This document shows positions 14,730 through 22,669 of a DNA stretch of 64,000 nt, one piece after another. Origin of the DNA: Blautia obeum ATCC 29174 (GTDB taxonomy: Bacteria > Bacillota > Clostridia > Lachnospirales > Lachnospiraceae); assembly GCF_025147765.1 (NCBI RefSeq), contig NZ_CP102265.1:2386001-2450000 (forward strand), in the 5' to 3' direction. Position 1 is the first letter of the stretch. Every line of letters begins with the position of its first letter. The notes under the pieces were generated by a model, which was not told where the DNA came from, searched no databases, and saw nothing but the letters and a program-made list of their open reading frames with translations. The translations under genes and the position numbers were made by a program.

Positions 14730-15914
14730 ATGAGAAGTTTTGAATATTACACACCTACAAAGGTGATTTTTGGAAAAGATACACATCTAAAAATTGGTGA
14801 ATTATTAAAAGATTATAACTGCCACAAAGTACTGATTCATTATGGCAGCGAAAGTGCTGTAAAATCCGGTCTGATTCACGAAATCAGTAATTGTCTCACT
14901 GAAGCAGGAATCGACTTTGTCACTTTGGGCGGAGTTGTCCCAAACCCACGTCTCTCCAAAGTACGAGAAGGTATCTCACTCTGTCAGAAAGAATCTGTGG
15001 ATTTCATTCTGGCTGTCGGTGGTGGAAGTGTTATTGATTCTGCAAAAGCCATTGGCTATGGTGTTGCCAATCCATGGACCGATGTCTGGAATTTTTTTCT
15101 CAAAACAGAGATTCCAAACGCCTGTCTTCCAATCGGCGCTATCCCTACGATTGCCGCTTCCGGAAGCGAAATGAGCGGTTCCTGTGTCATTACAAATGAA
15201 GATGGTTGGTTAAAACGTGGAAGCACCCGCAGTGACCTCTGTCGCCCGAAATTCACTCTGATGAACCCGCGACTCACCTATACTCTGCCGGAATATCAGA
15301 CCGAAAGTGGCTGTGTAGATATTCTTCTGCATACCATGGAACGTTATTTTGTCAACATCGAAACCATGGAGATCACTGACAGTATCAGTGAATCCCTGAT
15401 GCAGACCGTTATTTACAATGCACGAATCCTGCTGAACGAACCTGGTAACTACAATGCAAGAGCAGAGATCATGTGGGCAGGAAGTCTTTCTCATAACGGA
15501 TTGACCGGCTGTGGAACTGGTGGTGGTGACTGGGCCTGTCATCAGCTTGAACACGAACTTGGCGGACTTTACGATGTTACTCATGGTGCTGGTCTTGCTG
15601 CACTCTGGGGAAGCTGGGCACGTTATGTTTATGATGCTAATCCGGAGCGTTTCGCACAATTTGCCACCAACATCTTCGATATTCCATGTTTTGCTGATTA
15701 TGAAAATACAGCACTCGCCGGTATAGAAGCAATGGAAGACTTTTTCCGTTCAATCCATATGCCGACCAGCCTTCATGAACTAGGTCTGGATCTGACCGAC
15801 GAACAGATTCATGAACTGGCTTTCAAATGCAGTTTTGAAGATACACGTACCATTGGCGTTTTCAAACAGTTAAACATGAAAGACATGGAAAAAATTTACG
15901 CCATGGCAAGATAA
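14730..15914 (+). CDS. iron-containing alcohol dehydrogenase (BdhA/YqhD-like)
   Basis: The 394-residue enzyme is a group III iron-dependent alcohol dehydrogenase. The nucleotide-binding loop is VGGGSVIDSAKAIGYG (about 93-108); metal ligands come from SGCVDILLHTMERYF (Asp and His, near 191-205) and from the two histidines in CHQLEHELGGLYDVTHGAGL (about 269-288). It most resembles NAD(P)H-dependent butanol/aldehyde reductases used to dispose of reducing power in fermentation. It is monocistronic, bounded by its own promoter and a strong terminator. Confidence 0.9.
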   Translation: MRSFEYYTPTKVIFGKDTHLKIGELLKDYNCHKVLIHYGSESAVKSGLIHEISNCLTEAGIDFVTLGGVVPNPRLSKVREGISLCQKESVDFILAVGGGSVIDSAKAIGYGVANPWTDVWNFFLKTEIPNACLPIGAIPTIAASGSEMSGSCVITNEDGWLKRGSTRSDLCRPKFTLMNPRLTYTLPEYQTESGCVDILLHTMERYFVNIETMEITDSISESLMQTVIYNARILLNEPGNYNARAEIMWAGSLSHNGLTGCGTGGGDWACHQLEHELGGLYDVTHGAGLAALWGSWARYVYDANPERFAQFATNIFDIPCFADYENTALAGIEAMEDFFRSIHMPTSLHELGLDLTDEQIHELAFKCSFEDTRTIGVFKQLNMKDMEKIYAMAR

Positions 15915-15946
15915 ATGATTTTACCTTTACTGATCACCAGATGATT

Positions 15947-15985
15947 AAAGGCAGGATATCCTGAATTTTCAGGTTCCTGCCTTTT
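15947..15985 (+). terminator. terminator of the alcohol dehydrogenase gene
   Basis: AAAGGCAGGA (15947-15956) pairs with TCCTGCCTTT (15975-15984) around a smaller inner hairpin, followed by T-rich sequence. The A run on the left lets it also serve the converging 3D-domain gene. Confidence 0.8.
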
Positions 15986-15987
15986 GT

Positions 15988-17058
15988 TTATTTTATCAAA
16001 TATACTTCTGTATCATATGTACCTTTAGTCTCACCCTCAGCATGCGTTGCAACATAAATATCGATACGATTTTTCTTGATTGCACCACCACAGTCCTCTG
16101 CAACATAAACCTGTCCGTTGATCACTACTTTGCTTCCATACGGAATCACAGATGGATCTACTGCAATCGTATGATTGGTAGTTGCCGTTACGCCAGTCGA
16201 TGTAATTCCATTGGAATATGGTCCGCAACAGATACTGCACGGACAGTAATGTGTAATCTTAAATACGCCTAGATCCTGCAGATTTGCGTCTGAAGATGCC
16301 GCAACCGGTGTTCCGATCTGAACTCCGTTTTCTACTGAAACACCTGGGTCCACATCCTCCAGTGCATCTGCAAATACGCCCTCTCCACTGCTTTCATGGA
16401 GTGTTCCCGCATCTTTATCCTTATCAATTGTATCTGCTTCTTCTGTCACCGCATCCGGAAGGTCCAGACAGCTTGTTGGAATATAACCTTCTGCCTCTGT
16501 TCCATCATCATTCTGATAAGTAATCCGGCTCCATACTCCATTAACTGTTCCCGTCTGTTTCACTTCATCCAGCTGAAGAACTTCCCCTACTTCTTCCCCA
16601 TCTTTCCGGCTTGGATAATCCAGTACCGTAGCATCACTTTTTACTTCAACATCTTTATCTGCAGGCTGAATCTGATCCGTATCACTGAGCATCTGATTCT
16701 GAATGTATCCAATAACTTTGCTTTCATTTACTTCACAGGATACTTTGCTCCATCCATTATCACAGACTGCACTTCTCTCCAATGTATCACCCAGTGCAAC
16801 GTCCCCCATTTTTTCGCTGGATTCGCCTGGTTTTGAATAGATCCCGGCATTTTTGGCTGCAACATACACGGTATCCTGTATAGCTGCAACATTAACTGAA
16901 TTGCCGCTTCCATCCTCTGTTGAAAATGCCTGAAAAATTTTATTGTCTTCCTTATCAGCTTCTGTAACTGCCTGATAATCCTGTACCGCACCATACACCA
17001 GCGGTACATGACATGTCAAAGCAGTCCCCAGTAAAACTGCACATACCTTTTTTTTCAC
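15988..17058 (-). CDS. secreted SH3/3D-domain cell-wall protein
   Basis: The 356-residue precursor has a signal peptide (residues 1-23, basic MKKK then hydrophobic, ending VYG), two bacterial SH3-like repeats (about 60-205), an acidic linker and a C-terminal 3D domain (about 255-356). That domain shows the three-aspartate signature of MltA/YocH/Rpf-like proteins: AVDPSVIPYGSKVVING, AEDCGGAIKKNRIDIYV. It also has four cysteines in HYCPCSICCG, as in many clostridial members. It probably binds or trims peptidoglycan outside the cell. It is divergent from the lysozyme-like gene. Confidence 0.85.
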   Translation of the reverse strand: MKKKVCAVLLGTALTCHVPLVYGAVQDYQAVTEADKEDNKIFQAFSTEDGSGNSVNVAAIQDTVYVAAKNAGIYSKPGESSEKMGDVALGDTLERSAVCDNGWSKVSCEVNESKVIGYIQNQMLSDTDQIQPADKDVEVKSDATVLDYPSRKDGEEVGEVLQLDEVKQTGTVNGVWSRITYQNDDGTEAEGYIPTSCLDLPDAVTEEADTIDKDKDAGTLHESSGEGVFADALEDVDPGVSVENGVQIGTPVAASSDANLQDLGVFKITHYCPCSICCGPYSNGITSTGVTATTNHTIAVDPSVIPYGSKVVINGQVYVAEDCGGAIKKNRIDIYVATHAEGETKGTYDTEVYLIK

Positions 17059-17192
17059 AGGTTTTCACCTCATCTCTATAACTTTACGTTTCCCCATCTC
17101 TTACTCTGGCTTATTTTAGCACATGAAACGCATGATTTCAAATTTACACAGTTTTTTCACGAAATTTTAAGAAAATCCTTAGAATTTCTTTC

Positions 17193-17221
17193 TTTTCAAA
17201 AGCAGCTTTACCGATTACAAT
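17193..17221 (+). promoter_or_regulatory. promoter placed 7 bases before the lysozyme-like ATG
   Basis: TTTTCA (17193-17198), 17-base spacer, TACAAT (17216-17221). Only seven bases (17222-17228) separate the -10 from the ATG, and no ribosome site fits, so transcription is predicted to begin at or next to the start codon (leaderless mRNA). Confidence 0.5.
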
Positions 17222-17228
17222 AATACCT

Positions 17229-17933
17229 ATGAAGAAGACACAAAAGATCAAACATAAAAAACACCCAAACAGCGTGCACCTTACCAAAAAAGCGCGTCTC
17301 ATAAAACGCCGGCATCAGATTCGCCGACAAAAACAGTTTCTCTGCTTCATACTGTTTCTTATCATAATCCTGTCTCTGTCCTTTCTTATTTTACGACCAC
17401 TCCGTACTTCCAGACAGACTCATATGATCAACTCTGCCTGCGAATCTTATCGCAGCGATGTAGAACAAGTTGCTGCAAAATACGATATGTCTGCATATGT
17501 AGATCTTATTCTGGCTCTTATGATGCAGGAAAGCTCCGGTCAGGGAACAGACGTTATGCAATCCTCTGAAGGTGCATATAACACACAATATCCTCAGACT
17601 CCAAACGGCATCACAGATGTAGATTATTCTATTGCCTGCGGAATTCAGGAACTGAAATATTCTATGACCAAAGCAGATGTTACAGGACCGAATGATATTG
17701 CCAACATCAAACTTGCTCTTCAGGGATACAATTTTGGAGCAGATGTCTATTTTAACTATCTGGAAAAAAATGGCATCACCTCCTGGTCTGAAGAAAGTTC
17801 AAAAGCTTTTGCCGAAATAGCAAGCGGAGAAACCGAGCGTTCCAAAGAAGATCCTCTATACGACACGGCCGGTCCATGGGACTATGGAGATCAGTATTAT
17901 CCGGAACATGTACTTCGTTACTATCATTCCTAA
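17229..17933 (+). CDS. membrane-anchored lysozyme-like (CwlT-type) muramidase
   Basis: The 234-residue protein starts with a very basic cytoplasmic segment (about 1-37), one membrane helix (FLCFILFLIIILSLSFLIL, about 38-56) and an extracellular lysozyme-like domain: LILALMMQESSGQGTDVMQSS (catalytic Glu in the MQESSG motif), GITDVDYSIACGIQEL and NIKLALQGYNFGADVYF. This is the N-terminal muramidase type found in CwlT and related wall hydrolases. No ribosome site precedes the ATG; the next Met is beyond the membrane helix, so this start is the only sensible one. Confidence 0.85.
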   Translation: MKKTQKIKHKKHPNSVHLTKKARLIKRRHQIRRQKQFLCFILFLIIILSLSFLILRPLRTSRQTHMINSACESYRSDVEQVAAKYDMSAYVDLILALMMQESSGQGTDVMQSSEGAYNTQYPQTPNGITDVDYSIACGIQELKYSMTKADVTGPNDIANIKLALQGYNFGADVYFNYLEKNGITSWSEESSKAFAEIASGETERSKEDPLYDTAGPWDYGDQYYPEHVLRYYHS

Positions 17934-17992
17934 ATCACTTGATTCGTACAAAATGTTTTTTATAAATTTTTCAAATTTTTTCGAAAAAACAT

Positions 17993-18021
17993 TTGACAAC
18001 TACAATTATATCTGGTATTAT
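17993..18021 (+). promoter_or_regulatory. strong promoter of tRNA-Gly
   Basis: TTGACA (17993-17998), 17-base spacer, TATTAT (18016-18021), the near-consensus form expected for a stable RNA gene. The stretch from the previous stop (17934) to here is AT-rich and empty. Confidence 0.85.
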
Positions 18022-18060
18022 ATGTCTTGTCGATGAGGAACGCACTTCTTCACAAGACAT
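18022..18060 (+). repeat. inverted repeat in the tRNA-Gly leader
   Basis: ATGTCTTGT (18022-18030) and ACAAGACAT (18052-18060) are perfect 9-base inverted arms around a 21-base loop, lying between the -10 and the mature 5' end. In the precursor RNA the 3' arm plus part of the 5' arm would form a leader hairpin; as DNA it would straddle the start site. Confidence 0.5.
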
Positions 18061-18062
18061 TT

Positions 18063-18135
18063 GCGATAGTGGCGTAGTTGGTAACGCGCGACCTTGCCAA
18101 GGTCGAGACCGCGGGTTCGAGCCCCGTCTATCGCT
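18063..18135 (+). tRNA. tRNA-Gly (GCC)
   Basis: A complete 73-base cloverleaf: acceptor GCGATAG / CTATCGC with discriminator T, anticodon loop with GCC in ACCTTGCCAAGGT, T-arm GCGGGTTCGAGCCCCGT. CCA is not encoded. The identical sequence occurs inverted at 50666-50738. Confidence 0.95.
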
Positions 18136-18146
18136 CTTTTTATTTT

Positions 18147-18170
18147 CCGGACTGTTATGTCCGGTTTTTT
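18147..18170 (+). terminator. terminator of tRNA-Gly
   Basis: CCGGAC (18147-18152) and GTCCGG (18159-18164) form a short GC stem followed by six T residues. Confidence 0.85.
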
Positions 18171-18339
18171 GTTGCTATTTTTTTTCATAGCACAAAGAAA
18201 TGCTTCGGACTTTCAATAATATAGCCGAAGCATTTCCCTCCGACTGTCCCAGCATCAGGTAATGTTTCTTCAGAGGTAAAAAATTCTTCCTCTTCCCCTC
18301 CTTTTTCCTGCTGCTAAACATAGCATATCATATTCTGAA

Positions 18340-18371
18340 AAAAAGAGAGGAAGCTTTTTCCTCTCTTTTTC
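18340..18371 (-). terminator. terminator downstream of the AICAR formyltransferase gene
   Basis: On the minus strand GAGAGGAAAAAGC and its partner CTTCCTCTC form a stem followed by seven T residues. The rest of the gap 18171-18418 shows only one further inverted repeat (18198-18208 with 18225-18235) and no gene I can support. Confidence 0.75.
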
Positions 18372-18418
18372 GGCATTTCCTGCAAATTAATTTTATGTTT
18401 AATATTCACTCATCATAA

Positions 18419-19603
18419 TCAATGATGGAATAAGCGAATTCCGGTAAATGCCATCGCCATTCCATATTTATTACAGGTTTCAATTACCGCATCGTCTCGC
18501 ACGGAACCGCCTGGCTGAGCAATAAACTTCACACCGCTCTTATGTGCTCTTTCAATATTGTCACTGAACGGGAAGAATGCATCCGAACCAAGTGTGACAT
18601 CTGTAAGCTGATCCAGCCATGCTCGCTTCTCTTCTCTTGTGAATACTTCCGGTTTCTCTGTAAATACATTTTCCCAAGCACCGTCAGCCAATACATCCAT
18701 GTACTCTTCTCCGATGTAGACATCAATTGCATTATCTCTCTCTGCACGGCTGATCGTATCTTTAAACGGAAGATTCAGTACCTTCGGGCTCTGACGCAGA
18801 AACCAGTTGTCTGCTTTCTGTCCGGCAAGTCTTGTACAATGTACACGCGACTGCTGCCCTGCTCCAACACCAATGGCCTGACCATCTTTAACAAAGCATA
18901 CCGAATTGGATTGTGTATATTTCAGAATGATCAGAGATACCTTCAGATCTCTCTTTGCTTCTTCGGTAAGTTCTTTGTTTTCTGTCACGATATTGGAAAT
19001 TAGTGCATCATCGATCGCAAGTTCCTGGCGTCCCTGTTCAAATGTCACACCAAATACCTGCTTGTGTTCCAGCGGAGCCGGTACATAATCCGGATCAATT
19101 TCAATCACATTATAATTTCCCTTTTTCTTCTGTTTCAGAATCTCCAGTGCCTCCTCTGTATATCCAGGTGCGATCACACCATCTGATACTTCCCTTTTAA
19201 TCAGCATAGCAGTATCTTTGTCACATACATCTGAAAGAGAAATAAAATCGCCAAAAGAAGACATTCTGTCTGCTCCACGGGCTCTCGCATATGCGCATGC
19301 CAGTGGAGAAAATTCTTTCCAGTTCATGTCATCTACCCAATAGATCTTTGCCAGTGTCTCTGTAAGAGGAAGTCCTACTGCAGCTCCTGCAGGTGAAACA
19401 TGTTTAAAAGAAGTTGCTGCCGGAAGTCCTGTTGCTTTCTTAAGATCACGAACCAGCTGCCATCCATTAAATGCATCAAGAAAATTGATATATCCAGGTT
19501 TTCCGGAAAGTACTTTGATCGGAAGATCCTGTCCCTCTTCCATATAGATTCTGGAAGGTTTCTGATTCGGGTTACATCCGTATTTTAACTGTAATTCTTT
19601 CAT
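18419..19603 (-). CDS. stand-alone AICAR formyltransferase (PurH formyltransferase domain)
   Basis: The 394-residue protein corresponds to the AICAR transformylase part of PurH without the IMP cyclohydrolase domain. Recognisable stretches are TSFKHVSPAGAAVG near 64-77, SFGDFISLSDVCD, QSNSVCFVKDGQAIGVGAGQ near 232-251 and FFPFSDNIERAHKSGVKFI with QPGGSVRD near the end. It transfers a formyl group from 10-formyl-tetrahydrofolate to AICAR (ZMP) to give FAICAR. The missing ring-closing step is provided by the PurO-type gene 13 bases upstream in the same operon, under a ZTP riboswitch. Typical bifunctional PurH has about 510 residues. Confidence 0.88.
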   Translation of the reverse strand: MKELQLKYGCNPNQKPSRIYMEEGQDLPIKVLSGKPGYINFLDAFNGWQLVRDLKKATGLPAATSFKHVSPAGAAVGLPLTETLAKIYWVDDMNWKEFSPLACAYARARGADRMSSFGDFISLSDVCDKDTAMLIKREVSDGVIAPGYTEEALEILKQKKKGNYNVIEIDPDYVPAPLEHKQVFGVTFEQGRQELAIDDALISNIVTENKELTEEAKRDLKVSLIILKYTQSNSVCFVKDGQAIGVGAGQQSRVHCTRLAGQKADNWFLRQSPKVLNLPFKDTISRAERDNAIDVYIGEEYMDVLADGAWENVFTEKPEVFTREEKRAWLDQLTDVTLGSDAFFPFSDNIERAHKSGVKFIAQPGGSVRDDAVIETCNKYGMAMAFTGIRLFHH

Positions 19604-19616
19604 CTCTATACTCTCC

Positions 19617-20330
19617 TTACTGATTTTTATTTACGATTTTTGTATTATATGTTCCTGTTGCAATATCAATATAACGTACAAACAAAGAAACCTTGTTATC
19701 TGCATTCAAACTGTTCCAGAGAAGTTCTGTGAATGCATCCATATCATCCGGGATATCGACCAGCTTTGGTTCACCCTCAAAGCTTGGTAACGGATTACCA
19801 TCGCATTTATAAGTATGAATGAAACGTCCCTCTCCTGCTACTGCTTTTTCGTAAGCATAGGTGTATCTCAGGCAGGAATCCGGATTACCATTGTCACTCT
19901 TGAGAATAGACATTGCATAACTGTAATTTCCGTTCTCAATATGCATAACACCTGAAATACGAGGTGTATAGTTCGGACCATCTGGCTCAAATTCACGTGA
20001 TCTTAAGGACTGCTCAAAAGTCAGCTGTTTATCCAATCCCTCATAAATAGTATCTGTCTGATCACCATTTGTCACAATTGTCTTATTTCCAAGAACACGT
20101 ACCGGAGCATAAATGATCAGGCTCGGATCTGTCAGTTTTGAAGGATCAAATGCCTGTGTACGAATTCCCTCACCATCTGTAACAAATACACGGTTTCTAC
20201 TGTTCTCACTTCTTCCCATGATGAAGTATGCGGTAACTGCCTTTGTTCCGTCTGCAGAACGTCCGATAATGATTCCTCTGCCCGGATAAGAATTGTTTTT
20301 CAGTTCATTTTCCAGTGAAATTTTTTCCAT
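19617..20330 (-). CDS. archaeal-type IMP cyclohydrolase (PurO-like)
   Basis: The 237-residue protein matches the IMP cyclohydrolase family first known from archaea (PurO): YPGRGIIIGRSADGTKAVTA (about 15-34), YFIMGRSENSRNRVFV, the GPNYTPRISGVM segment (about 119-130) and a C-terminal VRYIDIATGTYNTKIVN. It closes FAICAR to IMP, the last step of de novo purine synthesis. I start at ATG 20330 because AAAGGAG is 7 bases upstream; the ATG at 20336 is too close. Its partner AICAR formyltransferase follows. This bacterial use of PurO is characteristic of Lachnospiraceae-like clostridia. Confidence 0.85.
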   Translation of the reverse strand: MEKISLENELKNNSYPGRGIIIGRSADGTKAVTAYFIMGRSENSRNRVFVTDGEGIRTQAFDPSKLTDPSLIIYAPVRVLGNKTIVTNGDQTDTIYEGLDKQLTFEQSLRSREFEPDGPNYTPRISGVMHIENGNYSYAMSILKSDNGNPDSCLRYTYAYEKAVAGEGRFIHTYKCDGNPLPSFEGEPKLVDIPDDMDAFTELLWNSLNADNKVSLFVRYIDIATGTYNTKIVNKNQ

Positions 20331-20360
20331 GATCATTCTCCTTTAGTGTGATAAAGTAAA

Positions 20361-20461
20361 GCGACCGCCTGGGTAGTCTGTTTCCAGGCTGCCCAGGCGG
20401 TCGGCACGTTCACTTACTGCACTCCCTGTAGTTCATCCTACTTCCGCCAGTCATGCAGTCG
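20361..20461 (-). promoter_or_regulatory. ZTP (pfl-motif) riboswitch upstream of the AICAR-to-IMP operon
   Basis: Read on the minus strand the region has all ZTP aptamer landmarks: stem P1 ACTGCA/TGCAGT around TGACTGGCGGAAG, a short stem GTAG/CTAC, the conserved GGGAG, and the 3' segment CCGCCTGGGCA (complement of 20390-20400), which can pair with the upstream GGCGG. The CCGCCTGGG arm can instead pair with CCCAGGCGG (complement of 20363-20373), giving a competing hairpin just before the ribosome site. ZTP and ZMP accumulate when AICAR formylation is limited by folate, exactly the step the operon encodes. A promoter TTGCTA-17-TATTAT lies just upstream (about 20475-20505). Confidence 0.88.
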
Positions 20462-20543
20462 TTGTAATCATAATATACTATCTTATTTCATTTAGCAAGA
20501 ACAAAAATAAATACATCAGCTAAATATTTTTTATTCAGTTACT

Positions 20544-21998
20544 TTATTCGTCTACGCTATAGTTCGGTGCTTCTTTTGTGATATGGATATCATGCGGATG
20601 AGACTCTTTCAGAGAAGCAGCAGAAATCTTAATAAATCGTCCTGTTGTCTTAAGCTTCTCAATTGTTTCTGCGCCACAATATCCCATACCGGAACGAAGG
20701 CCGCCCATCAACTGGAATACAGTGTCTTCCACATGTCCTTTGTATGCAACACGTCCTTCAACACCTTCCGGAACAAGTTTCTTCGCATCCTGCTGGAAGT
20801 AACGGTCTTTGCTTCCATTCTCCATAGCTGCAATGGATCCCATGCCACGGTATACTTTGTATTTACGTCCCTGATACAGTTCGAATGTTCCCGGGCTTTC
20901 ATCACATCCGGCGAAGATGCTTCCCATCATGCAGACATTTGCACCGGCTGCAATGGCCTTGGTAATATCTCCGGAATATTTGATACCACCATCTGCAATA
21001 ATCGGAATTCCGTAGCGGTTTGCTACTTCATAACAATCCATAACAGCAGTGATCTGTGGAACACCAATACCAGCTACAACACGTGTTGTACAGATAGATC
21101 CAGGTCCGATACCAACCTTAACTGCATCAACACCAGCATCGATCAGAGCCTTTGTAGCAGCTCCTGTTGCAACGTTACCTGCGATAACCTGCAGATCCGG
21201 ATATGCGTCTTTAATCTGACGTACTGCACGGAGAATGTTCTCTGAATGTCCATGTGCTGAATCAATAACAATAACATCTACGTTTGCTTTTACAAGTGCT
21301 TCAACACGTGCAAGAACATTTGATGTGATACCTACTGCAGCACCACAGAGAAGACGTCCCTGTGCATCTTTGGCTGCCAGAGGATATTTGATCTGTTTCT
21401 CAATATCTTTGATTGTGATCAGACCTTTTAAATTAAAATCATCATCTACAATGGGTAATTTCTCTTTTCGGGATTTGGCAAGAATCTTCTTTGCCTCTTC
21501 AAGTGTGATTCCTTCTTTGGCTGTAATCAGTCCCTCAGAAGTCATGCATTCTCTGATCTTCTTTGTAAAATCAGTTTCAAACTTCAGGTCACGGTTGGTA
21601 ATGATGCCAACAAGTTTCTTACCTTCTGTAATTGGAACACCAGAGATACGGAATTTTGCCATCAGATTATTGGCATCTTCCAGTGTATGGTCTGCGGATA
21701 AAAAGAATGGATCTGTAATAACACCGTTCTCAGAACGTTTTACCTTATCTACTTCCTCAGCCTGTGCTTCGATGGACATATTTTTATGAATGATTCCAAT
21801 ACCACCCTGTCTCGCCATGGCAATTGCCATTCTGTGCTCAGTAACGGTGTCCATTCCTGCGCTCATCATAGGAATGTTCAGCTTGATTTTTTTCGTTAAG
21901 TGCGTTGTAACATCTACCTGATTCGGAATTACTTTTGAATATGCCGGAACTAACAGAACGTCATCAAATGTAATGCCTTCACCAATGATAGTACCCAT
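20544..21998 (-). CDS. guaB: IMP dehydrogenase
   Basis: The 484-residue enzyme is a full-length IMP dehydrogenase: (beta/alpha)8 barrel interrupted by two CBS domains (about 95-205), NAD-site DVIVIDSAHGHSENI, catalytic loop GIGPGSICTTRVVAGIGVPQ with the nucleophilic Cys near residue 302, and the flap motif GMGSIAAM with downstream RYFQ. It converts IMP to XMP, drawing on the IMP made by the operon at 18419-20330. The C-terminal HIDIT-type tail is usual. It has its own promoter, so its control is separate from the ZTP switch. Confidence 0.95.
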   Translation of the reverse strand: MGTIIGEGITFDDVLLVPAYSKVIPNQVDVTTHLTKKIKLNIPMMSAGMDTVTEHRMAIAMARQGGIGIIHKNMSIEAQAEEVDKVKRSENGVITDPFFLSADHTLEDANNLMAKFRISGVPITEGKKLVGIITNRDLKFETDFTKKIRECMTSEGLITAKEGITLEEAKKILAKSRKEKLPIVDDDFNLKGLITIKDIEKQIKYPLAAKDAQGRLLCGAAVGITSNVLARVEALVKANVDVIVIDSAHGHSENILRAVRQIKDAYPDLQVIAGNVATGAATKALIDAGVDAVKVGIGPGSICTTRVVAGIGVPQITAVMDCYEVANRYGIPIIADGGIKYSGDITKAIAAGANVCMMGSIFAGCDESPGTFELYQGRKYKVYRGMGSIAAMENGSKDRYFQQDAKKLVPEGVEGRVAYKGHVEDTVFQLMGGLRSGMGYCGAETIEKLKTTGRFIKISAASLKESHPHDIHITKEAPNYSVDE

Positions 21999-22042
21999 TG
22001 CATTTCCTCCCTTGTATTTATGTTAGTTTGATTTTGATTCAA

Positions 22043-22071
22043 AGTGTAACAAAAATAACTTACAGTGTCAA
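22043..22071 (-). promoter_or_regulatory. promoter of guaB
   Basis: TTGACA (complement of 22066-22071), 17-base spacer, TACACT (complement of 22043-22048). The -35 overlaps the stop codon of the upstream gene, so guaB can be expressed independently. Confidence 0.7.
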
Positions 22072-22571
22072 TCCAAAAAAACTTTGCTTGGAGCTGAATT
22101 TTTGATAGCCTGTGCCATCTGTTCATCTGGTTCAATAATAATCTTACAGTTTTCTCCACCGCTTTTTATAATAACGGCAAATCGTCTGTGCTGCTGATTT
22201 CCGGAAGAATAATCCAGTGTTTTCAATCGGCTGTTACCATTGTAATAATCCATTCTGTGTGAATCAAGAGGCGCGACCAAATCTGCCTCACGCAAGTTCA
22301 TGGACATAACTTTTTTCCGTTTGGATTTTGACATGACCATATCAATGTCAAATTCTCCATTTACAAAAAGGTACTCATACTCCAGATCTGTCCGCGGAAT
22401 CACAAAATACGATGCAACACCTAACGCAACTGCAACGAGAAGAAGGATCGGACTGATAAAAAGGCCTGCACCCACTGCCAGGACTGTCAGTACGATCATT
22501 CCATATTTGACTATGGAATCTTTTGCTGTTGGTTCTTTTTTAACCAGTAATTCTGAATAAAGATCGCTCAT
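22068..22571 (-). CDS. DUF6106-like membrane protein
   Basis: The 167-residue protein has two adjacent membrane helices (about 23-42 and 44-60, MIVLTVLAVGAGLFISPILL and following) and a cytoplasmic part with LEYEYLFVNGEFDIDMVMSK, a SKRKKV turn, and PLDSHRMDYYNGNSRLK. I associate this sequence pattern with DUF6106, a family seen in Lachnospiraceae, but judge this by eye. The function is unknown. It lies between groEL and guaB, same strand, but with separate promoters around it. Confidence 0.6.
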   Translation of the reverse strand: MSDLYSELLVKKEPTAKDSIVKYGMIVLTVLAVGAGLFISPILLLVAVALGVASYFVIPRTDLEYEYLFVNGEFDIDMVMSKSKRKKVMSMNLREADLVAPLDSHRMDYYNGNSRLKTLDYSSGNQQHRRFAVIIKSGGENCKIIIEPDEQMAQAIKNSAPSKVFLD

Positions 22572-22617
22572 ATGTACATTCTCCTTAATATATATAATAT
22601 TTATTAAATTTTATCAC

Positions 22618-22649
22618 AAAAAGGGATCAGCGTCTATGACGCCAATCCC
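22618..22649 (-). terminator. terminator of groESL
   Basis: On the minus strand GGGATTGGCGTC (complement of 22638-22649) pairs with GACGCTGATCCC (complement of 22623-22634), followed by five T residues. Confidence 0.85.
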
Positions 22650-22669
22650 TTAATTCGCATAAATTTATT

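Noticed and set aside
18194..18310. Minus-strand open frame ending LPDAGTVGGKCFGYIIESP downstream of the purine operon terminator
   Set aside because: The frame has no ATG, GTG or TTG at a usable place and contains the arms of an inverted repeat; I could not support translation.
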